Positions 12,365-24,408 are shown, counted from the stretch's first letter. The stretch: DNA of 64,000 nt from Gonatopus flavifemur (GCA_018340375.1 JAFFJZ010000001.1:33844001-33908000), one strand, 5' to 3'. Notes: generated by a model from the letters alone, not told the origin. A program made the numbers and translations.

Positions 12365-13530
12365 GGATAAGTAAGAAAAAAACAAAAGTTTGACGAAACT
12401 CGATTTTATTAGTAAACATAGTTCCCTTCGAGGGTGATACAACTAGTATAGCGATTTTCCAACTTTCCGATACCACTTTTATAGTACGATTTCTCTTTCT
12501 CTTCAAAATAAGCTTCAGTTTCAGCGATTACTTCATCATTGGCCTCAAATTTCTTTCCAGCAAGCATTCTCTTGAGATCTGAGAAAACAGGAAAAAGTGG
12601 CTGGGCCTCAATCTGGAGAATACGGTGGGTGGGTGGGTAAGCAGTTCGAAGCCCAATTCATTCAATTTTGCCATTATTTTAATCGATTTGTGACACGGTG
12701 CATTGTCTTGATGAAACAGCACTTTTTTCTTTCGCAAATGTGGCCGTTTCTTTGCGATTTCAGCTTTGAATCGATCCAAAAGTGCACGGTATCAGTCGCT
12801 GTTGATGGTGTTTCCTTTTTGTAGATAATCGATGGATATTATACCCTTCACATCCCAAAATACAGGCGCCATCATCTTACCGGCCGACTGTTGCGTCTTT
12901 GCTCGCTTTGGATTCGATTCGTCGACTGCTGTCCACTCAGCTGACTGTCTTTTGGATTCTCGTGTGTAATGGTGAAGCCATGTTTCATCCATTGTCACAT
13001 ATCGACGATAGAGTTCGATTTTATCGCGGTTTAACAGCGCCAAACACTTCTCTGAAGCATCAATTTGTTGTTGTTTTTGGTCGACTGTGCGCTCACGCGG
13101 CACCCACTTTGCACAGAGCTTTCGCATACCCAAATGTTCGTGTAAAATGGTGAAAACACTACCATCTGATATCTTTACAATGTTAGCTAGCTTCTGCACC
13201 TTCAATTTGCGATCGCTTGTAACCAATTTGTGGATTTTTTTTATGTTTTCTGGAATAACAGTCTCATTTGGGCGTCCACTGCGCTCTGCGTCATTTGTGG
13301 CTTAAATTCAGCAATCCACTTCTCTACCATTTGTCTCGATGGAGCAGAGCCCGGATAATGTTTATCAAGCCATTGCTTGGTTTCCACTGTATTTGTTTCA
13401 ATCAAAAGGCAATGCTTTATCAAAACTGGAAAATTTATTTTTTTCCATTTTTTTCAATAATAAAAGTTGCTTCACACAAAATGCTATAACTCACGAATCA
13501 ATAGTCAGATTGCTATCAAAATTACCCACG
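12365..13530 (-). mobile_element. Mariner-family element, degraded
   Basis: The boundaries are set from the transposase relic and from TA dinucleotides at 12363-12364 and 13531-13532, the mariner target. The terminal repeats are poorly preserved: GGATAAGTAAG on one side against CGTGGGTAATTT read inward on the other, so the exact ends are uncertain. The length of about 1.17 kb is close to the usual 1.3 kb. Confidence 0.5.
12409..13448 (-). pseudogene. Mariner transposase pseudogene, copy 1
   Basis: This encoded a mariner transposase, the DD34D enzyme that cuts and reinserts the element at TA sites. On the minus strand the start would be near 13448, and the stop is at 12409-12411 after a C-terminus ending LEGNYVY. 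Three blocks in different frames are recognisable. The first is an N-terminal helix-turn-helix region (KQWLDKHYPGSAPS, 13241-13423). The second is a central block (12792-13226) with LGMRKLCAKWVPRE and the first catalytic Asp in VTMDETWLHHY. The third is a block (12528-12779) with the second Asp in FHQDNAPCHKS. The third Asp, expected in the APSD motif, is His here (RPSHFFLF). Frameshifts lie near 13430, 13230, 12785 and 12620. The copy cannot make active enzyme. Family assignment is firm; the subfamily is not assigned. Confidence 0.9.
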
Positions 13531-14440
13531 TATCGTTTGAAGGTTAATACTAAATAAAAATCATATGGAAAAAATTCTAGTTACGTCATCTATATGCCAT
13601 CCCACAGACTATTTAAATGGACGGTTATGCATACTATTCATCACTTTCATTATTCAAACAATTAATTACGAATTGATTGACCAGGTTTTTCCTTTCGTGA
13701 TCCCATTCGCCTCAATGATCCTGTTCACCCCGTTTCAAAGTAATTTCTATCATGTACGTTATAATAATAATCCCTCAATCTCCTCGTGGAAAAAAATGAA
13801 GAACTCGTAATAAATTTGTCTGTCACACACATATTCAAAGCTTGCCTTCTCGACCTCGACTTCTGTTAAAATATCGCTCACTTCCTTCTATGATCTACAA
13901 ATTTAAAATCAGTATATCGTACCAGAATCTCATTTATATGATTGTATTTCAAATCATTGACCCTCTAATAATGATTCTTATTCTTCTTTGTTTTAATTCC
14001 ACTGCAATCCATCTGGGAGAAGAAACGCGCAATCTAAATAGGAAAAATAAATATGGTAATACTCGAGAAGAAAATTGAGAAGGAACGTTTCATTTGAGAA
14101 AAATTCTTATCCGTTTTTCCTAGAATAAATTTCATTCCAATCTCGTACGTGACCTAACGCGCACTTGCATCTTATTACGTGATATTATTTCACAGAGGGA
14201 TAAACTACAGATTTTGCATGGACATCGATTCTGCTTCTTTGTTACCAGAAGGGTATAAAAAGCTTAGCAATCGAAAAAATAACATTTAAACGTTTCCGAC
14301 GTTAAAACGTGTTTTTATAAATTTTTGAGCCTTCAATTATCGAGTGTTTACTTGTTGATTCATTTTCCTGGTGGGAATGAGAAAGTGTAGGAAACACCTG
14401 TATGTGTAGGAATTGCCAGAGATGTACTAACAGAGGATTT
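13531..14440. other. No gene seen
   Basis: AT-rich sequence with short open frames that show no domains (for example 13565-13810 and 13842-14078). No repeat structure is evident. Confidence 0.45.
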
Positions 14441-14566
14441 ACTCTAGTATAAAAATGATTATAGCGGTTAATTGTCTAGTACCTTTCAAGGGACTTGCTG
14501 TAAAGCTAGGCACCAAGAAGAGCTTTGACATTAGCCATAAGATGACTAAAATTATTTCTATTAGGG
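14441..14566. mobile_element. 126-bp MITE, CTCTAGTATAAAAATG termini
   Basis: CTCTAGTATAAAAATGATTA on the left mirrors TAAAATTATTTCTATTAGGG on the right. The interior is closely related to the element at 24791-24909: both contain GTCTAG(T/C)ACCTTTCAAGG. The family is short, non-coding and dispersed. The stretch 14567-15058 holds nothing I recognise. Confidence 0.65.
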
Positions 14567-15058
14567 TTAACTATCAAATTTCTAGCAAAAGCAATTAAGC
14601 TGTGATTTTATCATTACTGTTCTTCAATTGTTAATATTCGTTTGTCGATGATGCTTATGGTGTTAACGTATAACTTGTAACCGGACAAGATATCAAATAA
14701 ACAATAAAATAAAAATAAGTATAGTAAAAATTGATCAGAATGCTCAGAAACATATTCTGTGCATAACTATCAATTCATATTAAGAAATTTTATCGTTTAA
14801 TATTGAAAATGAGAATTGATAATGATGGAAAATATACAAGAATTCCAAAAACCGCAAATATGTGGAAAATCAAAAAATTTGTTTAAAACCGAATAATTGA
14901 GATGCTCAGAAGGATGTTCTGAGCATAACGATGCAATTACACTATTGAATTATTATGTTTGATAATAAAATTAGATAATTGCAAATGAGTCTCAATAGGT
15001 ATATAAGGAGCGTTCCCACTGCATGGATTCATTCAGTATTCAGTCACGAGACAGAGCA

Positions 15059-16127
15059 CACTGTAAAAAAATTTCACCGGAAAATTCCAGTACATGTACC
15101 GGAAAATTTCAGCACATTTGTACTGCAAAAATTCAGTGCAAACGTTATGGAATTCCCGCATCAAAACTGGAAATTTTCTGAGCCTCGGTACTGGAATTTT
15201 TCAGTACACGAGCTGGACTTTTCCAGGACATGTACTGGAAAATTAATGCTGAAAATATCCATGAAAATTGAAAAAAAATTGCTCACGCAAAGTGATTTTG
15301 CAGGGTCCTTGTGTTCCAAGATGATTGAGAAACTTTTGATCGTTCATTTGGATGGACAGAAACTCATGTCTACCTAACAGGATTTGAACCCACACTTTTC
15401 TACCTGCCTACCAACTGAAACCTAAGACCTAACCGATGAGCTATAGCGCGACATGTTGGAAGGCCAGCTTGGGTTACTACATATGCTTCATATCTAGAAC
15501 ACAAGAGGATAAGTCTTGGAAAAACCTCATATATCAATTTCATTGGCTACAATTACAATTATTATTCAAAATCTCAATCAGGAAATTTTTAATATAAAGA
15601 CTTGAAATTTTTCCTGCCAGAAATGACGAAGTCCAATAGAAGTGGAAAATTTCAGTGCAACAGTGATTAAATTCCGTTGCATAGCAACTGGAAAATTCCA
15701 TCACACGACCTGAAAATTGCAGTTCAAAACCTGTATAATTCAATTGCATAGTAACTGGAAAATTCCATCACAAAACCTGAGAATTGCAGTTAAAAACCTG
15801 TAGAATTCCAGTATACCAACGATTAGGTTTTTTTTTCTAAATTCCAAATTTTTTCTCAAGTCCTTTTTGAGGGAATATTTTTTTTTGGTGCACAAGAACT
15901 ATAAAATTGTAGTACGAGCCGGTAAAATTTTCGCGAAATCATGGCGAAATTTCAGTACATCATCTCAAACTTGAAAATTCCAGTACAATGACTGAATTTT
16001 CAGTTATGCTTGGTAAATTTTCAGTAACGTAACAACAAAATCTCTGTACATGTACTGGAATATCCATATTCCAGTACTAGCACTGGAAATTTCCAGTCCA
16101 GTTGCACAGTAAATTTCCAGTTTTTTA
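15059..16127. mobile_element. CACTGTAAAAAAA element, copy 2, right end truncated
   Basis: This is almost identical to 1586-2676 over its whole length; I noticed only isolated substitutions, for example G for A at 15380. The left end CACTGTAAAAAAATTTCACC is intact but is preceded by GCA, not by TA. The right end stops within the T-run and lacks the final TACAGTG, continuing instead as ATCACAAAATCC. The tRNA-like segment is retained at about 15371-15454 (minus strand; B-box 15381-15391, A-box 15430-15443). Confidence 0.7.
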
Positions 16128-16886
16128 TCACAAAATCCGTATATAGAAACAGATCATCAAACAAAAGTAATGTATGGACAGTCTTTTCATCTTCTCTCCG
16201 TCGTTTCTCATATATTTCTCTTCGTTGCTCCAAGATGTTTGTTTTTGATAATATCATTCTCAAGCTCTTTCCTTTTTTTCCCCTTCTATCTCCCAATTCA
16301 TCATTTTGACAGTGTGATTTTTCCACTCAGTATTAAATGCTGTATTTCTTTTACCTTGCATGAGGAAAGAGTTCACTATGCTCTGACAAACTTTTCATTT
16401 TCAATACCCCGAACGATATTGCGAAGGAAATATGACAAAGTATGAAAGCAATTTAAATTCTAATTTCAACAAAAGTACGAGAGCTTCGAGGATTTCCGAA
16501 CAAGAAGTAAAACTTATCAGAGTTTATATTCAATCGATTTTCTTTTTCCGTAAACAACGCGGAAGGAAATGACAGTTCAGTTACCCTCATCTACAGATCC
16601 TTGGAAAGGATACACGAAAGAAGCATTATTGTTGATTTTTCGTTCATCTAGTCAATTATTTCTGGAAAATTGTTCATTTTGATCGAATAAAACGTGGAGT
16701 GTTGATAATTATATCTTCAAACTTATATAGGTGCTGGAAATAGTCGCTTATAATTACTATATGAAAGACATTTACTCTCTCAACGCCAAGTTCATTGTTC
16801 TTCATGAAAATATTCTGTTTTATGACTTGATTTTTCTCGGATGTGGTTATATTTTTGTGTATTGTGGGAAGATATTCAAGCCAAAA
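16128..16886. other. No gene seen
   Basis: AT-rich spacer. The open frames at 16170-16445 and 16731-16946 are hydrophobic or AT-driven and have no recognisable domain. Confidence 0.45.
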
Positions 16887-18146
16887 TCTGGCAGAATTGT
16901 AACTCCCCCGCGCAGGAATTCAGAGTCTTGCAACAGTCTCGCGTAGTCCCGCGTTGTCTTACAAGTGTCTTGCTTATGAAACAATCCAATACCTCAGCGA
17001 GATCTCGTTAATAATTTCGCTGACAGTCTCGCATAGTATTGCTTCAATTCTTAGAAAAAAATAGTACAAACGTAGTTAAATCTCTTCAAATTTTGACCCT
17101 TTTTTCTAAACGTATGAAATATTTTATTTCTTCACTGAATTTTCATTGATTTTTCATCTTTGACTAATCGATCGTGCAGTTTTCCGCTATAGAAAAGACT
17201 TTCCTTCAAATGCATTTACATTTTTAAATATTACGATAATTTCTTGAGAAGGTAATAGGATCGGTAATTCAACAATTTATTGAGGATTTGGAATTACAAC
17301 CATTACCTAACATCGGTGATTCGTATTATTGGTTAGGAAGAGACTGGATTGTTAAGTTGTAAGGATATAACCTGATAAATTATGAGCGATTATTCAGAAA
17401 AATCTCATTCTCCAATAATTCTATGCTTTAGAAATGTCATGATCACTTGAAGTTGACTCGACTTATTCCTTGATACATTAATGAGAAGAGATCAAATGAT
17501 ATCGTTCTACCGACGATCATAGCCCATTCGTATTTCATTCTATTCTAGTGAATTCATGAAATGACTTTTTTTTTTATTATTCTGTTTTCTCATTTGATAG
17601 AGCATTAACCTAAATTATTCGGAGATGCATGCAAATTTCTATGGTTGAATTCATCAGATGTATAATAAAGATTCAATATGTACTGTAAACACAATTCCAG
17701 TAACAACATTTTTTGCATCGTATAGAAGATTTATCGGTTGGTGAAAAGTCATCATTTTAAGATAATTATTTTATCTATAAATCATTTTTAATCAAGTCAA
17801 GTTCATATAAATTTGAAAAGTCTGCTATATTCATACAGTATCTTAGGTGAGGGACAAGAGAGTCGGATCTTGGATCACAAAGGTCTAAGTTCGATTCCGA
17901 ATGAATTATATATGTTTTTTTTTTTTCATCCAGGAATGTAATTCCCCGATTTTGGGTCAAAATTTCAAAATTTGTCAATAATTTTGAGATTCTTCAGTAA
18001 TCTCATCCATATCTTGGATTCTTTCATAATCGAGACTATTTGTAAGATCATTTCCAAGACTATTCGAGATTCTTTGCGAGACTGTTTGCCGGACTATGCG
18101 AGATCGTGTGCGAGATACTGAATTTCCGCGCGGATTAACATCCAGA
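16887..18146. mobile_element. 1.26-kb element with long (110-150 bp) terminal inverted repeats
   Basis: The left arm (16887 to about 17040) and the right arm (about 17990-18146) are imperfect inverted copies. Both start TCTGG, pass through CCGCGC and AATTCAG, then iterate TCTCGC, TAGTC and TCTTAC words. Landmarks such as CTCGCGTAGTCCCGCG on the left and its mirror near 18080-18100 on the right are easy to see. The arms are more GC-rich than the centre. No transposase is visible. A tRNA-like segment lies near 17845-17905. Confidence 0.6.
17845..17921 (+). other. tRNA-like fragment followed by a T-run
   Basis: GGTCTAAGTTCGATTCCGAA resembles a tRNA variable loop plus T-arm (B-box AGTTCGATTCC), and the preceding CGGATCTTGGATCACAAAGG could be an anticodon arm. 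The D-arm is not convincing. A run of T follows at about 17911-17921, a possible RNA polymerase III terminator. This is probably a tRNA relic or a SINE fragment. Confidence 0.3.
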
Positions 18147-19444
18147 ATAATCTCATGAGAGATGTTGAATTTTATTTTCCCCAAATCCAAACAAGTCACG
18201 TGTAAAATCGCAATCTTTGAATTCAGATTGATTTTGATGAGTCCAAGGTTGACTTGAATTCGAATAAGATTTTGCATTACAGTCATATTAATAATTGAAT
18301 CAGAAGAAAGTGTTTCGAATTCGATACAACATTTATCGTTCTTGTCTACAGTACCACTGCTATCGCCCGGATTGTGAATTTTGTCGTTTAATCGTGTAAT
18401 TGAAACCTATTTGCTTCTAATAAATACACATACGAGAGAGTAAATTGTTGTCCAGATCATTGATAAAAATTGATTCTATATATTCTGAACGGGAAACTGT
18501 GAATCACTCCATTTCACATCGAAATTCCAGAGTAGTTTTTTCAACATGGAAATTATCCCACTATTCCTTCTGTTTGACAACAAGGGATTACTGTTTGATG
18601 TAATAAAAACTTCTCTTCAAAAATATCTTATGATATATCATTGTATATTCTACATTATCATATTACATTCAATATTATTACTTCGTTCGATGAAGGGTCA
18701 TACAAAGATACAAGAGAACTTTTTCAAAGTTTTATAACAACGTAACCAATAATTTCGAATATCTGATGTAAAATGAAGATTTTTTTGTAACTCACAACAA
18801 GTCTTATATTAGACCGAATAGATCTTTTGTACGGCTGAACTGGTTCGAGCAGAGGGCTTGGAAGGAAAATTCATTTGATCACCAAGGGTCCATGCAGCCT
18901 TGATATATTTATCAACAGTAGACCTGAGGCAAAAAACCTTATGGGTCACCTGGGTCTCGTAATATACTTCATGCAACGATTCTTGTACCATGACCCTCTT
19001 ATCCTATCGTATATACTCCATACGTTAACGTATGAAGCATCTTGCTAAGTGAGCGAACGCTATGTCAAAACTCGGCGATTTAATCAATGTTTTGCGTTGA
19101 GTATACAGCAAAACAAGACCTCTTTCTTTTTTATTACCCTCTCATTTGTCAGGATTCTATATTGCACCATAAAAAATGTATTTACTGTACGTATCAATTA
19201 GAAGACATAAGAAATCGTTGCAAAAAAAAACACTTGATAAAGCACTGATGATTCAAACATCTTCAGAAAGTAACAATTTTTCCCCTCCCGATTGCAAAGG
19301 CATGCAATTCATTAAAAAAATATAGGAAAAAACTGACTATGATAAAATTAAAAGGTACTCTCATCATACTTAACTTGCAATTGTCCGTGAATTTGAAATT
19401 TGGAAACATTGTTCTTTCACGCCATTTTCATGTTCATATCCATG
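18147..19444. other. Mostly nothing; one coding-like open frame on minus strand
   Basis: The open frame at 18809-18991 (minus, 60 codons, with THKVFCLRSTVDKYIKAAW) has a balanced amino-acid composition and higher GC than its surroundings. I do not recognise it. No other structure is seen. Confidence 0.3.
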
Positions 19445-19642
19445 CACTGAGAGAAAAGGACCTAGCCGCAGCAACTCAAATAACAGTCTAGTTGCCTGAG
19501 ATATAAATAAAACAATTCATCCTAAGGGGAATAAAAAATTTAGCTATGACAAATAAGATGTATTTTTTTAATTGAATGTTCTATTTACAGGGACTAACTT
19601 TCCCAGCGGTCTAATGTTCAATTGAACCCTTTTTTTCCAGTA
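19445..19642. mobile_element. 198-bp MITE, CACTGAGAGAAAAGG termini
   Basis: The left end CACTGAGAGAAAAGG and the right end CCTTTTTTTCCAGTA are inverted. The interior (AACTCAAATAACAGTCTAGT, AAATTTAGCTATGACAAATA) matches the element at 29192-29443 closely, so both belong to one family. Confidence 0.65.
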
Positions 19643-19748
19643 TGAATTAATAAATATAAATATAAGAATGAATCTTGATTTCTCAAATCGATAATTGAAA
19701 TTGCAATTGTGATAAATCTCAAAACATTTGAATATCAGTAACGTTTAA

Positions 19749-19999
19749 GGAGAGGTTTTCATCAAGCGAATTCCGAAATAAGGTGATTTTCTTGAATATT
19801 TTTTCTTAAGAAAGAAGTAAATTGAGAACTCCGGTTATTCAAAACTCATTAAATGGGTCTCGAAGAAAAAATTTTTTTATGTACCTAAAGACTCAATTAA
19901 CAAGTATTAAAACCCCCCAGTTCTTTATTTACTTTCTTCCATGAAAAAAAAATTCGAGAAAATCATCTTATTATGGGATCGCTAGATGAGAAGCTCCCC
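19749..19999. mobile_element. 251-bp TTAA-flanked foldback MITE
   Basis: GGAGAGGTTTTCATCAAGCG on the left mirrors CGCTAGATGAGAAGCTCCCC on the right, and the arms continue into AAGGTGATTTTCTTG and its mirror. TTAA lies at both borders (19745-19748 and 20000-20003). A larger relative is at 36904-37802. TTAA borders fit the piggyBac or Kolobok type of target; which of the two is unknown. Confidence 0.7.
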
Positions 20000-20003
20000 T
20001 TAA

Positions 20004-21751
20004 TTCCCAAAACCTACAATACGTCCGACAGTTGAGTAATGAATTTCTTCTGTTTTTGATTCCAGCAAGTCTATTTGAAAAATGATAGATGAACGAATGT
20101 TCATCGTTTAATTGCAAGATTTATTTTCCTACTTGATGTCTTTGACTCTCCCCTCTCGCGCCCAACGCTTCCGATATATTTATCGTTCTTAAGCTCCAGA
20201 GATAAAGCGTGTTGTGGATCTATTTTTTATTCGTTTTTCGTAGATCGATCGTTCTTTGGAGTACTCCCTGTGAGAATCCATTCCAATTTACGTGGAAACA
20301 ATGAGAAATGATATTTCGCCAGATATAAGTATCGATGATTCCACGTAGCGATGTTGATAATGGAGATGAATATTGCACGGTAGGATCGTGGAGCTCGAGA
20401 ATTATATCTATCGTATGAGCGTTTGGTAAATATTTTAATGCGGATGTGTGTAGATATGTTTATCTATGAGTCTCGGGTTCCGAGTATTCATACATGGATG
20501 ATATTTGTAAGGTAGGTTACGACTTACACTAAGAACAACACACATGTGGGATTATTGTAAGATTAATGTGTCTGTCGACCGAAACGAGCTTTGACCAGAC
20601 ATTAATTATCCTACCCCATTCGCCTGTGGAATTATGTACCAGTTTCTCTACCGTTCTCTTATGCGTGCACTCAAATACTATGGGAATACCTCTTGTAATC
20701 GTCATCAATTCGCATCCAATTCAAAACAATTTCGTCAACAATCAATTCTTCAATTCTCAAATCATTATATACGCATATTATATACATTCAGAAAATAGAG
20801 TTTCATACCGACCGAATTTATTGAATTTCCAAGTTTTGGAGATTGTTCAATTCCTTGAAAAAAATTGACAATGGATTTTATAATTCCCACACACTTCCTT
20901 TTTTTCACGAATAATGATTTAAAAATTTGTAACCTCAGTCGAATGAATTTAAAAATTATTTTTAACCTCATGAAGTTCCACCGAATCTCTTTTACAATCA
21001 TTCCCATCCCCTCATATAGAAGTGGAATCCTTGTCACAATACAAGTGGGGAAAATCTCATTATGGAACTCTTGATACAAGACAAGCAGCGTAAAAAAAAG
21101 GAATTGATTCTATCATTCGTAAGCTCGTGAATGTCGTTCCCCTGTTCTTTCTTCCCGTACCGGAACAATCTTCTAACCTCGTTACGTGAACCTTTTTTTT
21201 GGGAGTGAAGCAGCGTCTTTATGTATTGATTTATGGAAATGCCTGACAAAAAAAGAGTAAAAAAAATTTTGTTAACATTTCAGTATATACATAAAAGACA
21301 AAAAGAGAATGATATTATCGTGAAGAGGGAATGAATATGAGTTTTTGTTGGATATCAAGATCATTGCAATAGCGAAAAATTTGGAGTATGAGGGGATGAA
21401 GTGATAAAAATTGTGTTTAATGTTATATTTTGCACAGTAAGTATGTGAATACACGTGAAAGTTCGTTTGTATCTCTCAAATTTAAATAGATACACGGGGA
21501 AAATATTATATTTGAAATTATTATCGAAACATGCCAACGAGGGACATGACTAGCCACATGAGATTAAATCGTACGATCTTAGTTTGATTTAATTACTATG
21601 AACTATTTCGAAACAAACATTACTTTGAGCACTAACGAATATGATCACGGTAATCATAGTTGATTTCACGTTTTCTCTTCATCTTCATGCGGTATGGTCC
21701 TTCGTTACAATTTCTTCATAGTAATTTATAATACAATATTTTCTTCGTGTA
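20004..21751. other. No gene seen
   Basis: AT-rich sequence with several overlapping open frames of about 60-105 codons on both strands (20566-20868, 20765-21079). They lack domains and look like chance frames. Confidence 0.45.
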
Positions 21752-21753
21752 TA

Positions 21754-21998
21754 CTGTAAAAAATTTCTATCGGAAACTTCACATAAATTTTTGGGAGTAA
21801 TTAACACATACTAGTTAGGAATTTCCCATATTTGACTGGAAATTTACTGAAAAATGGTAGTAAGAATCCTATAAAGTTTGGAATTTTCAGTTAATTTTAT
21901 TGTAAATTTCATATACTTGTACCGAAAATTGATGTCCTACCCCATGATTGGAATTTTCCAGTTGCTGCGTATAGGAAAATTCAGATTATTTTTCACAG
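21754..21998. mobile_element. 245-bp TA-flanked relative of the CACTGTAAAAAAA element
   Basis: CTGTAAAAAATTTC on the left and TTATTTTTCACAG on the right are inverted, with TA on both sides (21752-21753 and 21999-22000). The interior has GGAAATTTACTG and GGAATTTTCCAGT words like those at 1586-2676. Confidence 0.55.
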
Positions 21999-22107
21999 TA
22001 GTAGTATGTTCCACTATACTTCGGTTGATGTTTTTTTTGGAAACAAAATTTTAGAGATTGAAATACTTCTCTGCTCTGAAAAAAAGTAATAACAGTTACT
22101 GAAACTA

Positions 22108-22489
22108 GAGATCGACCGAAATTTTTTGCCGAAACTGACTAAAATTGAAGCTCTGATTATTGGTTTCGGAAAAAACTTGGTATTGGACGTTGGAAGTGTA
22201 GATAAGCTCCTTAATAATGCAATTATCATACTTAAGATCACATATCAATGTGATTAATGAAATAATTTCGATTTTCGGTTTAAATTTTCGGCTAATGCTT
22301 GTCGGCCGAAATTGTAAACCGAAAATCGCAAGTATTTTGTTAATTACAATGAAATGTGATCGTAAGTATGATAATTGGATTATTAAGGAGCTCGTCTACA
22401 CTGCCAACGTCCAGTCCTAAGTTTTTTTCGAAACCAATAATCACAACTTCAATTTTAATCATTTTCGGCAAAAATTTTCGGTTGATCTC
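22108..22489. mobile_element. 382-bp near-complete palindrome, GAGATCGACCG termini, TA-flanked
   Basis: The arms are each about 190 bases and cover almost the entire element. The left end GAGATCGACCGAAA mirrors the right end TTTCGGTTGATCTC. TA flanks both sides (22106-22107 and 22490-22491). The arms differ at scattered positions, so the element is not newly made. No coding capacity beyond chance frames. Confidence 0.8.
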
Positions 22490-22608
22490 TAACTGAAACA
22501 GGTTTTTGGCTACTCAAGCGTTACAGCATTCTCATCCAATAGATCACCCTTCTTTGAGTGACAGGTAGCGCTGTCTGTTCGCTCTTGGAAGCCCCGATTA
22601 CACCCTAA

Positions 22609-22731
22609 CAGCACATCCACCGATTTCTACGTCGCATCTCCGTGAACTCCACGTGGATAAATGGTGGACGCGAATGAACGAAGATTCCACGTGGAGGCAA
22701 CGTAAGAGCAAAGTAGAAATGTCCGGTGCTG
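22609..22731. mobile_element. Short GC-richer foldback
   Basis: CAGCACATCCACCGATTTCTAC on the left pairs imperfectly with GTAGAAATGTCCGGTGCTG on the right. The centre contains CTCCACGTGGA and CCACGTGGAG, themselves mirrored. Similar end words occur at the borders of 57702-59196. Confidence 0.5.
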
Positions 22732-23249
22732 AACAGGCAGCCAGGGTTTGGTACGCATGATACGTAGATAACTAAAAGGAGTTTTCTGCATTATCCTTTT
22801 TTATGATCGAGTTGGGTTATAATTTTAAAACTGTGAATTTTCTTCCATTTTAGCCCTTATAAACATATATTTCATGCATTCTAAATTTTCAATATCAAGT
22901 TGGAATTAATTTCACAATGTTCCATGCATTTCCTGCATTTTCTGCGGATTCTACATGTTTTATGCATAATCTGCGTAGATTTACGCGTATGACTTACCGG
23001 AAGATCCCGAATTCCGACGGAATCAACTGATCACGATTTTGCATTGATTAGGATGATCAATAAAAAATAACAAATTTCCCGCATTGGCAACACAGCTTAT
23101 CGCACGTGCATAGAACCTGACAAGCTCGGCAGATCATTTTCACCATGCATATTACAAAAGATGACTCCAATGGAGTAACTTCTATTTCGAGAATAATGAT
23201 CCATATATTGACTAGAGGCTGGAATAAAATCTACCACGATTGAAATAAC

Positions 23250-23566
23250 GCCTTGCTGAAAATGCCAGACAGATCCGGACAAAAAATAGTTGTCAGCCTT
23301 TGAACGGTTCTTGTCCCAGGAAATCCAGTCAAAAACTGATAAAATTTCTACCTGGTTTCGTCCGGAATCACTGAACATGGAATATCTTGTCAAAAACTGG
23401 GAGAAAAAATTTTGTCAGGTTTTGATAAGATATTCCAATTTGGTGATTCCAGACAAAACCAGATAGAAATTTTGTTAGTTTTTGACCGGATTTCCTGGGA
23501 CGAAGATCGTTCAAATCCGAACAACTATTTTTTGTCCGGATCTGCCTGGCATTTTCAATAGGGCGG
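23250..23566. mobile_element. 317-bp foldback MITE, CCTTGCTGAAAATGCC termini
   Basis: Arms of about 150 bases meet near 23405. The left end GCCTTGCTGAAAATGCCAG mirrors the right end TGGCATTTTCAATAGGGCG, and further in GATCCGGACAAAAAATAGTT mirrors AACTATTTTTTGTCCGGATC. The end resembles the element at 58477-58914. No coding function. Confidence 0.75.
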
Positions 23567-24408
23567 TCACTCCTAATTTTTCTCCGTATAATGTATCCGC
23601 AAACATCGTTAGAACCAACGGTACACCGTTGAAAATTTCTTGAAATTTCATTCCTTTTTTAAGTACATTTGTAAATGAAATTTTCAATTTTCGGTGATTG
23701 AATTAGGAATTCAATTACATGTAATCGAATTCCCAATTTTTGCTATATCAATTATATGACCCACAAGAATATAGTTTGGTAACTGAATTTGTATCCATAT
23801 GTGATTGAAATTTCAATAACTTTTTCAATCGCGTGAGTGGAAATTGCTTCCATTACATGTGATTGGAGCTTCATGCAGAAATTTTCAATAGTGATTTTTG
23901 CAGTTGAATTCAAGTTCTCAGACGGAAAAAGTTCGTACAAATTTCACATAATTTCTATAGAACCAAATTCTACCAGGAATACCATTACAATTCCACAAAA
24001 TTTGTTCTCGTGGGTTCATATTACTGATGACTTCAAGAGGATACGAGCATTTACCATCCGAGCACGTTGGTTAGCAAAGGACACTTCTATACAATAGAAG
24101 AAGAGGTCCGAGACAAACGCTCGTATCTTTTCAACTGGAGTGCATCATGGAAAATGAAACCAAATGAAAATACTGCAGGAAAATTCCCAATCTATCGTTC
24201 CCAGTCCTTCTCAGTCAATTTATCGAAGATAAATTTCGTGGTCTTGAATCGATCTTCAAGTTCGTGAACATCATTCCTCGTACACATCTATTCATGATAG
24301 TATTGGGAGGAGGAAGTAGCAAAAAGTGAAGAAATCCAGAATAAAAATTGATCTCCTCCTTCTGCTGGTTTGTCTTAAGGAGAAGACATTGAAGTAACGT
24401 CTACATTC
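23567..24408. other. No gene seen
   Basis: AT-rich spacer with short overlapping open frames (23752-24267) that show no domain. The last 8 bases (24401-24408) are the left target duplication of the next element. Confidence 0.45.
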
